Shown here in pieces: positions 51,901-59,843 of a stretch of DNA of 64,000 nt (its first letter is position 1; every line of letters starts with the position of its first letter). The notes under the pieces were generated by a model. The model had not been told where the DNA came from. It ran no database searches and worked only from the letters and a program-made list of their open reading frames with translations. The stretch comes from G963708235 sp963708235 (GTDB lineage: Bacteria > Actinomycetota > Acidimicrobiia > Spongiisociales > UBA5794): contig OY970200.1 in assembly GCA_963708235.1 (NCBI GenBank), positions 2,976,001 through 3,040,000 of the forward strand. Reading direction: 5' to 3'. The position numbers were made by a program, and so were the translations under genes.

Positions 51901-52745
51901 ATCCGGAACAGGCGCCGCTCAAGATCTACGACAGCCTGCTGTCCGAGTTCGCCGCCATGGGCTTCGAGTACGGCTACTCGGTGGCCGCTCCCGAGGCGTT
52001 GGTGATGTGGGAAGCCCAGTTCGGCGATTTCGTCAACGGCGCCCAGGTGGTCATCGACCAGTTCCTCGCCTCCGGGATGGACAAGTGGGACCAGACGAGC
52101 GGCGTGGTGCTGCTCCTCCCCCACGGCTACGAGGGCCAGGGCCCCGAGCACTCCAGCGGACGGCTGGAGCGTTTCCTCACCAACGCCGCCGAGGACAACC
52201 TGCGGATCATGCAGCCGTCGACCCCGGCGCAGTACTTCCACATGCTCCGTCTCCAGGCCCGCCACCCGGAGAAGCGCCCCTTGGTGGTGATGACACCGAA
52301 GTCGCTGCTGCGCACCCGGGATTCCTTCAGCCCGGTCGAGATGTTGTCGACCGGGACGTTCCAGCCGGTGATCGCCGACGACAAAGTCACCTCCGGCGCC
52401 CGCCGGGTGCTGCTGTGCACCGGGAAGATCTACTACGACCTGATCCGTCACCGTGAGAAGCACGAGATCGACGACGTCGCCGTGGTGCGGATGGAGCTGC
52501 TGTATCCCTTCCCGACCGCCCCCCTCAACGAGGTGCTGGCCCCGTACGGGAACGTCGAGGTGGTGTGGGTTCAGGAAGAACCCGCCAACATGGGCGCCTG
52601 GCGCTACATGTCCCGCTCCATCTTCGTCGAGGCAGGACGCTCCAGCCGTGGCATCTACCGCCGCGAATCCGCCTCCCCCGCCACCGGCAACCCCAAAACC
52701 CACGCCCGGGAACAGCGCGAGCTGGTCGAGAAAGCCTTCACTTGA
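48950..52745 (+). CDS. kgd: Multifunctional 2-oxoglutarate decarboxylase/dehydrogenase (E1 with fused E2-type domain), frameshifted
   Basis: This TCA-cycle enzyme of about 1265 codons has the actinobacterial fused form: an N-terminal SucA-type segment (MYQRYLDAPETVSDEWRSHF), a long Ala/Pro linker, an E2-type acyltransferase domain (VRTFPAKLLEVNRR to TYDHRIIQGAESG) and the ThDP-dependent E1 domain (VAIGMSHRGRLNVLAN, GDAAFSGQGVVAETFNL, VNNQVGFTT). It lacks a lipoyl domain, as expected. The frame breaks at 51659-51662: removing one C from CCCC restores QELPEGFTLHPK and continues to the C-terminal YRRESASPATGNPKTH. The first frame otherwise runs on as unrelated sequence to 52456. Confidence 0.92.
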
Positions 52746-52920
52746 GGCCCGGGGTTCCCACCAACCGGGTGACCTCCAAGCCACCCCCACCGGTATCACC
52801 GAGGGCTGCGAGCCGCCACCACCAACCACGTCTGCCCCTCGACTACGTCGCCAGGGACAGATGACCGGCCTCCCCAGCGCTCAAGCGCTCAATCTCGGCT
52901 GACGGGCGCCACACGGCGGC

Positions 52921-52952
52921 GAAGCGGTGGGCCAGTCATGGCCCACCGCTTC
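52921..52952. terminator. Strong hairpin terminator after kgd
   Basis: A perfect 13-bp stem (GAAGCGGTGGGCC at 52921-52933 with GGCCCACCGCTTC at 52940-52952) encloses the loop AGTCAT. It lies between the convergent kgd and the minus-strand gene ending at 53015, so it may serve both. Confidence 0.78.
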
Positions 52953-53014
52953 CCTATAGGACTTCGTGGGAGGGGTGAGGGAGCCCCGCGGTGCGGCCCC
53001 CACCCGGGTGGTGG

Positions 53015-54280
53015 CTATGGCGCCGGCAGCATCCACCATGCCGCTGGGCGATCCCATTCGCCGATCACGTCTCCGGCGGTGTCATAGGCGGTGACGGAGA
53101 CGGCGGTCGTGGTGTCGTAGTCCCACTCCTCACCGACGAAGAGCGCCCAACCGGCGATGGGTCGTTGCCACTGCGGGGAGCCGCCGTCGGGGACGACGAC
53201 CACGGCGGCCGCCTCCGCAGGGACCCGCACCGTGATGAAGCCGATGCCCGTGTCGTCGTCAGCCGACCGGCCGCTGCCGCTGACACCGAAACCAACCGAC
53301 GTATCGAGGCGACATCCCGCCTGGTACCGGTGGTCGCCGACAACGACCAACTCGCACTGGGCGCCCCGGTGACCACTCCGCTGGACGTCGTCATCACTGC
53401 CGTAGACGACGAGCCTCGCATCCGCCCCGGCGAGAGCGCCGATGTGCACCACCGGACGCTCGCGAGCGGGTTCGAAAGGTCCGGGATCGAGAAGCCCGTC
53501 GCCCTGGTCGCCGGAGGCCGGAGCGAGGTCGTCCGCCGATCCGAGTCCCTCGAGCTCGACCAGCTCGCCGAGCGCCGATGTGTCGAACTGCGGCTCCGGG
53601 CCCGCTGCGGGCTGCAGCAACACTGGGTCGCCTCCCACCACCCGGGCACCGTCGGCGGCGAAGTCGAACCAGGCGTCGAGCCGCCCGACGGCGATCTCCG
53701 GCGACACTTCCACGTGCGGGGCCTCGTCCAGGGAGAGCTCCGTCAGCGGCGCATCGAGTGCCTGTGCCACTGCACCGGGGTCGGCGTCGGGAACCAGCCG
53801 CAGATACATCGCCGCATAGGTAGCAACGGGATCGGCTCCGCCCGGCGCCACCGTACCTTCGGGAGCGACCGTGTCCTCGGTCTGCGGCGCGGCGAGACCG
53901 ACCGATTCCGCCGAGCGGTACTCAGAGACGTCCGGGACATACTGCACCTCGGCGACGCCGTCGATCGCCTCGACGGCGATGACCAGCGAATTGGCGTCCG
54001 CTGGCGCCGCAAGCGAGATCAGGATGTCCCAGTCGATGGTCGCCGGTGAACCGGCTCCCGCCACGTCGGAGCTTCCGGTCCGGATCAGCAACATAGGGAG
54101 ACCCACGAGCACGGCGACGACGACCGCGGCGGTGACAAGACCGACGGCGGGGCGTCGCACCGATCGGGTCGGCGCCATGCGCACCACGTCGAGATCGGGC
54201 GACAAGGGCGCCTGCTCTTCCATGGCGGCGAGGGTGCGTCTGAGCTCGTCGAGCTCTCTGAGGTCGAGGTCGGTCTTCAT
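53015..54280 (-). CDS. Membrane-anchored protein encoded with an ECF sigma factor
   Basis: The 421-residue protein has a 50-residue cytoplasmic N-terminus (DLRELDELRRTLAAMEEQAP), one transmembrane helix (AVGLVTAAVVVAVLVGLPML) and a large exported domain of about 350 residues that I do not recognise. The part after the helix (WDILISLAAPADANSLVIAV, then VAEVQYVPDVSEY) recalls the extracellular domain of FtsX-like proteins. Its start overlaps the sigma gene stop (ATGA), the usual position of an anti-sigma factor, but there is no zinc-binding HxxxCxxC motif. A sensor or anti-sigma role is inferred from position only. Confidence 0.72.
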   Translation of the reverse strand: MKTDLDLRELDELRRTLAAMEEQAPLSPDLDVVRMAPTRSVRRPAVGLVTAAVVVAVLVGLPMLLIRTGSSDVAGAGSPATIDWDILISLAAPADANSLVIAVEAIDGVAEVQYVPDVSEYRSAESVGLAAPQTEDTVAPEGTVAPGGADPVATYAAMYLRLVPDADPGAVAQALDAPLTELSLDEAPHVEVSPEIAVGRLDAWFDFAADGARVVGGDPVLLQPAAGPEPQFDTSALGELVELEGLGSADDLAPASGDQGDGLLDPGPFEPARERPVVHIGALAGADARLVVYGSDDDVQRSGHRGAQCELVVVGDHRYQAGCRLDTSVGFGVSGSGRSADDDTGIGFITVRVPAEAAAVVVVPDGGSPQWQRPIAGWALFVGEEWDYDTTTAVSVTAYDTAGDVIGEWDRPAAWWMLPAP

Positions 54281-54717
54281 CGTTGCAGTGTCTCCTTCAT
54301 GCGGGTGCGGGCCAGGTGCAGGTACCGTTTCACTGTGCCGGGGCGGCATCCCATGAGCTGCGCCACCTCGGCGATCGAAAGGTCCCGCCAATAGGTGAGG
54401 TACACAGCGGCTCGTTGACGTTCCGGTAGGGATGCCACGGCGGCGACCACGTCGGGCCGCACCTCCGGTGGGAAGTCGACATCGCTCGCCCACGGGGCGG
54501 GCCGGGACCGCTGCCGGATGGCGTTGCGGCTCTCGTTGAGTACGGCCCGGTACAGATAGGGACGGGCGTCGTCGAGATCATCCAGCGATCCGCGCCGGCG
54601 GAGGACCCGTTCGATAACGCTCGCCAGGACGTCCTCGGCCTGGTCAGGCCCCACCAGCATGGTGGCGTACCGGATCAGGTCGTCCTTGTGCTTGCGCCAG
54701 ATCGTCGTGTCATTCAT
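54277..54717 (-). CDS. ECF sigma factor (SigE-like, short form)
   Basis: The 146-residue sigma factor has region 2 (LIRYATMLVGPDQAEDVLASVIERVL) and region 4 (LPERQRAAVYLTYWRDLSIAEVAQLMGCRPGTVKRYLHLARTR, quoted in part), joined by a short linker. It resembles the SigE-type ECFs common in Streptomyces. ATG 54717 is immediately preceded by GAGGT, too close for a normal site, so the exact start is uncertain. It is translationally coupled to the membrane protein that follows and is probably controlled by it. Confidence 0.9.
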   Translation of the reverse strand: MNDTTIWRKHKDDLIRYATMLVGPDQAEDVLASVIERVLRRRGSLDDLDDARPYLYRAVLNESRNAIRQRSRPAPWASDVDFPPEVRPDVVAAVASLPERQRAAVYLTYWRDLSIAEVAQLMGCRPGTVKRYLHLARTRMKETLQR

Positions 54718-54896
54718 ACCTCAACCACACACCACATGGGGTGATGGTTGCACGCGACCCCGGCAACGTCGATGCGCCTACAGGTGGGTGAACCGTTTGG
54801 TAGCGGGAGTCGGTGGACGCACCGCTCAGTTCAGGCCTCGGTCTGTCGCCACGGCCGGCATCGAACCGGTGACACGCTCCCGCTCCTCCCGCGCGG

Positions 54897-55478
54897 TCAG
54901 GAACTGGCGTGGGCGGCTTCCAGGAGCGCAGCGGTGGCCTGGGCCAGGGCTTCCTCTGTGACCCCGATGGCGGTGACCGCGACGAAGTAGCGGTCACCGA
55001 GTGCAACCACCTGCCCGGCAGGGTCGAAGAAGGCCGCTTCGCCGATCCCGGCGATGTCGGTTGTGGTGCGGCCCTCGGCATCGATCAGGTCCCGGGAGAG
55101 CTGGTAGTTGGCTGCCACCTCGATGGCGGTGACCGTCCCGTCCGCATGGAAACAGACGCTCCGGCTCGACGCAGCTCCCATGGGCGAGCCCTCACCGATG
55201 TCGATGCCGAGGAGATCGGACAACTCACCTGGCGACATCACGGCGCAGGCATCCGGAACCGACCCGTCCGCGGTCGCCCCTATCGTGGTGTCGGGGGCTT
55301 CGGGGACCGTCGTCTCGGCCGGGGAGGGGTCCGAGACGTCTGCAGGGGCACCACTGGCCCCAAGGGTAGTCCCGGCGACGGAGGTCGTCGAGAGCAAGGT
55401 CGTGGTCGATCCCGGGTCACCGCATGCGGCCAGGGCGAGCAGCCCGACAAGCACGAGGGTGCGGAGCATCTGCGTCAT
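54897..55478 (-). CDS. Secreted lipoprotein, DUF3558-like
   Basis: The 193-residue protein begins with a lipoprotein signal (MLRTLVLVGLLALAACG) and a Thr/Ser/Pro linker. The exported part, CAVMSPGELSDLLGIDIG followed by SRSVCFHADG, has the two-Cys pattern of DUF3558-type actinobacterial lipoproteins. ATG 55478 is selected because TAGTCT ends 7 bases upstream and no ribosome site is present; a second ATG lies 9 bases further in. Function unknown. Confidence 0.78.
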   Translation of the reverse strand: MTQMLRTLVLVGLLALAACGDPGSTTTLLSTTSVAGTTLGASGAPADVSDPSPAETTVPEAPDTTIGATADGSVPDACAVMSPGELSDLLGIDIGEGSPMGAASSRSVCFHADGTVTAIEVAANYQLSRDLIDAEGRTTTDIAGIGEAAFFDPAGQVVALGDRYFVAVTAIGVTEEALAQATAALLEAAHASS

Positions 55479-55777
55479 CGCTCGAAGACTACGCCCCACG
55501 GAACGAGATGCCCACCGAACTTCGTGCCCACCCACACCAGTCCTGTGCATCCTGTGGCCGCCACCGGCTGCAGCCGCGGCACTGGATTCTCGGTTGACGC
55601 GCCGTCGGCACTGCCCCTAGCCTGCTGTTCAGTATTGCTGAACGCGTGAACCAGCAGTCAACAGCAGCCGTGCACGGCGAATTGGTCGTAAGGAACACTG
55701 CGCAGTGCTCCTGCGGCCAGCGAGCATCCCCCGGTGCCGATCGCCTCCGGTGCGGGCCCAACGAAGGAGCGTGGACG
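55479..55777. other. Divergent promoter region
   Basis: No gene seen. It carries the leaderless promoter of the lipoprotein on the minus strand and, on the plus strand, TAGCCT near 55619 and an inverted repeat GTTCAG/CTGAAC near 55630-55646 upstream of the amidohydrolase gene. An in-frame GTG at 55646 is not preferred as the amidohydrolase start. Confidence 0.5.
55486..55491 (-). promoter_or_regulatory. -10 box (TAGTCT) of a predicted leaderless promoter, DUF3558-like lipoprotein gene
   Basis: TAGTCT on the minus strand ends 7 bases before ATG 55478, and the bases between (TCGAGCG) contain no ribosome site. Confidence 0.55.
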
Positions 55778-57436
55778 TTGAGCACCAAGCAGCCCCCCAT
55801 CGACATGTCGGACGACGACCCCGTGGCCGGGACAGGTACCAGTTGCTCGGTGTGCAGCGGTATCCACGATGTGCATCCTGAGGAGGCAGCCGACAACGGC
55901 ATGCCCCGTCGCACCTTCCTTCGCGGCATGGCCGGTGCTGCTGCAGCGGTGGGTGCCGTGACCGCGTTCCCACGCCCGGCGCTGGCGGACAATGCGGAGG
56001 CGACGTCGGACGCGGCGAGGCTTCAGCAGGCCAGCACGCTGATCCTCGAACCGAGCTGGACGCTGGCGTACATCGACGACGACGTGGAACTGCTCCGTGA
56101 CCACTCGGTGGTTGTCAGCAATGGAGTGATCTCCGACATCGTGCCGGGACGGATCCGCGGCAACAACCAGCGACTCTCGATGCGCGGACAGCTCCTCATT
56201 CCGGGGATGATCTCCGGTCACACCCATGTGGCGATGGCCACCCCGACGCGAGGCATCATCGAGAGCGGCCGCAATTTCGGTGTCCCGGCGCTTCAGATGT
56301 TCAATCTCAGCGACGCCGATCTCGATGACCTCACGGCCTACAACCTGGCCGAGATCCTCCGAGCCGGTTGCACCACGCAGGTGGAGCAGGCACTCGACCT
56401 GCGCCAGGTGAAGTCGTATGTGAAGGTTGCCCGCAACTGGGGCGTGCGCGGCTACCCGGGTGGGATGGTGCCCAACTTCAACACGGTGGTTGCGATCCGG
56501 GGACGCACCAACGACGATGTGCTCTTCAACTCGGTGCCGGGCACGTTGGCCGAGATCCAGGCAAATCTCGAGTACGGCCTGACCATCAACGGGGCAGAGG
56601 GCGGTCGCATCCTTCCCCAGATCGCACCGCAGGGCCCCGAGACGGGTACCCCTGCCACGCTTCAAGCCTGCTACGACGCAGCAGTTGTGCTCGGCAACGG
56701 CCTCCACACCCATCTCTCCACCACCGCACCCGATGTTGCGCATATCAAGCGACTGTGGGGAAAGCCCCCGGTCGAATGGGTCGACGAGTTCGGCTGGTAC
56801 GACGTTCCCTTCATGGCAGCACACATGGGCTCATGGGAGGGACCGTCCGATGCGGCGTTCCTGGCCGACAAGCCGAACTTCCGCCATGTCTACTGCCCGT
56901 CAGGTGCGGGCGTCGGCTCAGGAGGAGGTTCCAACCCGTACATCGAAATGCTCGGTCTCGGGCTGCCCACGTCGATCGGCCTCGATTCGCACTCCAACGA
57001 CCTGTTGGAGCAGGCCAAGACGGCGGTGCTCTACGGCCGCCTCCGCTACGCCCTGCTCAACGCCACCAGCCCGCTGCCCATGAAGCGGCCAACGGTGTGG
57101 GACATGATCAAGTCGGTCACCCTGTACCCCGCCCAGGGTCTCCACCGTGACGACCTGGGTCGGATCGCGGTCGGCGCCAAGGCCGACCTCACCTCGATCG
57201 ACGTGTCGCGGTTCCTGGTCGGCACCGGCGCCACCCCGCCCGAGCCGCTCAACAACCTGCTGTACGCCAACGGCCTCAACGTGGTCAACGTCATGACCGA
57301 GGGCGTGATCCAGGTCCATCGCGGCAACCTGGTCGTCGATGACGAGCGACGGATCGTCGAGCGCGGTGGCGCAGTCGTGCAGAAGATCTGGGCCGAGCTG
57401 GAACGGATGGGGTGGTTCACGCCAACCGCACGTTGA
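55778..57436 (+). CDS. Tat-exported metal-dependent amidohydrolase
   Basis: The 552-residue protein is an amidohydrolase of the cytosine deaminase/atrazine chlorohydrolase group. The metal ligands are visible in SGHTHVAM, GLHTHLSTTAPDVAH, MAAHMGSWEG and the final catalytic Asp in GLDSHSND. A Tat signal, PRRTFLRGMAGAAAAVGAV, lies about 45 residues from the start, after a Cys-containing lead (CSVCSGIHDVHPEE). TTG 55778 has AAGGAG 8 bases upstream; an internal ATG before PRRTF (about 55901) would give a standard Tat signal length, so the start is uncertain. The substrate is unknown, and secretion of this class is unusual. Confidence 0.85.
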   Translation: MSTKQPPIDMSDDDPVAGTGTSCSVCSGIHDVHPEEAADNGMPRRTFLRGMAGAAAAVGAVTAFPRPALADNAEATSDAARLQQASTLILEPSWTLAYIDDDVELLRDHSVVVSNGVISDIVPGRIRGNNQRLSMRGQLLIPGMISGHTHVAMATPTRGIIESGRNFGVPALQMFNLSDADLDDLTAYNLAEILRAGCTTQVEQALDLRQVKSYVKVARNWGVRGYPGGMVPNFNTVVAIRGRTNDDVLFNSVPGTLAEIQANLEYGLTINGAEGGRILPQIAPQGPETGTPATLQACYDAAVVLGNGLHTHLSTTAPDVAHIKRLWGKPPVEWVDEFGWYDVPFMAAHMGSWEGPSDAAFLADKPNFRHVYCPSGAGVGSGGGSNPYIEMLGLGLPTSIGLDSHSNDLLEQAKTAVLYGRLRYALLNATSPLPMKRPTVWDMIKSVTLYPAQGLHRDDLGRIAVGAKADLTSIDVSRFLVGTGATPPEPLNNLLYANGLNVVNVMTEGVIQVHRGNLVVDDERRIVERGGAVVQKIWAELERMGWFTPTAR

Positions 57437-57814
57437 GCAAGCGCACCGCAGAGGACGGTCTCCCGGTGTCATGTTGGAGCAGACGCCGCACCTGGGTCCG
57501 CAACGCGAGGCGACTGACCGAACAGCCCGGCTGGACATCGGACCGAGCCGTTGACGTTCGGCCCACGATCAGGTGAGTAGCCGAAACCTCCTGACGTCGG
57601 CGGTACCTCGAATCGATCAGCGAGCGATCGCACCCCAGCCAACCCGTGCGTCAGGAGACTTCGCGTGTCAGACCGACGTCGAATGCCCGAAGCGCAGATT
57701 CGATGCCCGTCACGTGGATAGCGGCCACACCTCCGGCGGGAACGCTACCAAAGGCACGGGGGAGCGCCATCTCGGCGCTCCCCCGTCCATTTGGATTTCG
57801 GCCATGCTGGTCGT
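57437..57814. other. Intergenic region between convergent genes
   Basis: No gene seen. The only structured element is the strong hairpin at 57756-57786; the rest shows no promoter, repeat or RNA that I can recognise. Confidence 0.6.
57756..57786. terminator. Strong bidirectional hairpin terminator
   Basis: A perfect 13-bp stem (ACGGGGGAGCGCC at 57756-57768 with GGCGCTCCCCCGT at 57774-57786) has the loop ATCTC and is followed by a T-rich stretch. It separates the convergent amidohydrolase and LVIVD genes. Confidence 0.8.
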
Positions 57815-59641
57815 TCAGGGATCGATGTCCTCGACCACGAGCAGGATGGCGGCGATCAGGTCGGTCTGGGTGTCGGCGTCGAGGCGGTCGGCGAGGCGGC
57901 GACCCGCTGCGGCGGCGGTCCGCTGGTCCCGCGGCGTGCTGGCCGCATCGACCTGCTCCAGGAATTCGTCGACCCGCAGCACCTCACGGTCACTGATCGC
58001 CCCGGCACGCAGCAGCTGATCGCGGTGTGCGCCGATGACGTTGGTCGACGGACCCCAGGCGAACGACGTCTGCGCCTGGGGGTTGATGCGATCCTTGACC
58101 ACCTCGAGCGCCGCGGCGATCTCGGCCGCCGAGATGTGCCCGGTCTCGACCAGCTCCCAGACGTCGAGGCCCCGGTACATCTCGGTACCGAAGATACGAC
58201 CGTTGTACCAATAGGTCGACCACAGTCCGCCGCCGTTGGTCTGGGTGGCGGTGTATGGGCCCCGGTCGAAGAAGGCGATCTCCACCGGATTCGACGAGTC
58301 GGTGAAGTCCCACAACGTGATGCCGCCCTGGTAATAGGCCTGGGCCATGATGTCACGGCCCGGGATCGGCACCAGCGACCCGTTGTGGGTGGTGCACCGT
58401 TCGTTGTTCTGCTGCACCGACGGCATCTTGTAGTAGCTGCGGAACTCCATCTCGAGACCGTTCTCGGTCTGCACGATGTCGTAGATCCCGTTGGCGCCCC
58501 AGTTCAACTGATCACCGATACGGCACTTGGAGCCGGCCGCTCCCCACCACTCATCGGTGAACAGCACCGTGGTGCCGTCGTTGTTGAATGTGGCCGAGTG
58601 CCAGTAGGCGAAGTTCGGGTCGGCCACGGCGTCGAGCCGTCTCGGGTCGGCAGGGTCGGAGATGTCGATCAGAACGCCGTTGCCCTGACAGGCCCCGGCC
58701 GCCAGACCGATCTCCGGATACGCCGTGATGTCGTGGCAGGTGTTGGTGTCGGGCACCGGGAACCACGTCTCCCCCGACGGATGGAGCGGCGTCGTCGGGC
58801 CGTTCTGCAGGGCGTTGATCTGACCGGTTTCGGGGTTGGTGAACAGGCGCGCCTCTCGGATCACCGTGGCTCCTGCCGGGTTGGCGAGCGGAACCTTGAT
58901 CACCTCGGTCAGGAACGTCGGTCGGTCGTCGAACACCGGAGCGGCACTCGAGTTGGCACCGCCGCAACGTCCAGTGACCAGCCCGGCCGGGGTGTGCACC
59001 GCCTCGGCGGCGTTTCGCTGCCCGGCGGCTCCCGAGTTGTAGATGTAGATGTGATCAGGATCATCGAGGTCTTCGACGATGGTGTGGGTGTGGGAACCGC
59101 GACATGTCTGCACCCCGCCGACCTGGCGGACGTCGGTGATGTCGGAGATGTCGAAGATCCGGATCCCGCGGAAACGGGACGCCTGGGCTCCACCCGGGTT
59201 TCCCTGGGTGCCGCAGTCGACCCGGGCGCGGGTCTCCTCGGCCGAGAAGAAGAGCAGGTTCCCGTACACCGAGACATCGCCCTGCCCGCCGGGACAGGCC
59301 ACCTCGGTGCGGAGAATCGGGATTCCGGGTCCGGAGGCATCGAAGATCTGGAAGCCGTGGTAGTTCCCCATGATCACCAGATCACCCTGGATCGCCATGT
59401 CGCTGTTCGCCATCGCCGAAGCGAAGGGGCTGGCCGGGTTGTAGAACGTCCCGTTTCGCTTCTCGACCAGTCCGATGTGGTGCAGTCCCGAAGTGACGGA
59501 CTCGGCATCCCAATGACCGGGTGCCAGCCCCTCTCGCGGATCGCTCTGCGCATACGCCGTCGAGGGTACGGCGAGCGCCAGTATCGCCACCAGTGTGATG
59601 ATGGAGCGCCGAAGACGGCGCGGAACAGCCTCGAAATACAT
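57815..59641 (-). CDS. Secreted LVIVD-repeat beta-propeller protein
   Basis: The 608-residue protein has a Sec signal peptide (RRSIITLVAILALAVPSTAYA, cleavage after AYA) and a large domain with repeats of the LVIVD type: GDLVIMGNYHGFQIFDAS, FRGIRIFDISDITDV, GNGVLIDISDPADPRR and GGITLWDFTDSSNPVEI. These form a beta-propeller-like fold found in secreted actinobacterial proteins of unknown function. The C-terminal 100 residues are helical (VLRVDEFLEQVDAAS and others). ATG 59641 has AGGAGG 6 bases upstream. Confidence 0.85.
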   Translation of the reverse strand: MYFEAVPRRLRRSIITLVAILALAVPSTAYAQSDPREGLAPGHWDAESVTSGLHHIGLVEKRNGTFYNPASPFASAMANSDMAIQGDLVIMGNYHGFQIFDASGPGIPILRTEVACPGGQGDVSVYGNLLFFSAEETRARVDCGTQGNPGGAQASRFRGIRIFDISDITDVRQVGGVQTCRGSHTHTIVEDLDDPDHIYIYNSGAAGQRNAAEAVHTPAGLVTGRCGGANSSAAPVFDDRPTFLTEVIKVPLANPAGATVIREARLFTNPETGQINALQNGPTTPLHPSGETWFPVPDTNTCHDITAYPEIGLAAGACQGNGVLIDISDPADPRRLDAVADPNFAYWHSATFNNDGTTVLFTDEWWGAAGSKCRIGDQLNWGANGIYDIVQTENGLEMEFRSYYKMPSVQQNNERCTTHNGSLVPIPGRDIMAQAYYQGGITLWDFTDSSNPVEIAFFDRGPYTATQTNGGGLWSTYWYNGRIFGTEMYRGLDVWELVETGHISAAEIAAALEVVKDRINPQAQTSFAWGPSTNVIGAHRDQLLRAGAISDREVLRVDEFLEQVDAASTPRDQRTAAAAGRRLADRLDADTQTDLIAAILLVVEDIDP

Positions 59642-59843
59642 GTGGTGCCTCCTATGTCTGCGGCTCGCGGCTGTTGCCCGAAACCGTGACCCGCGCAGGA
59701 CGGCGAGTCTCTCCCGACCGGAACCATACCGTTGGGAAGCCGGGCGTGCCGGGTCCCAAGCATGAAACTTCGCTGCCAATGTCAGTGGTGGCCCGATGTC
59801 GAGATGGCTCTCTGATCCGCTGCGCAATCCGCCGCCGTGATGG

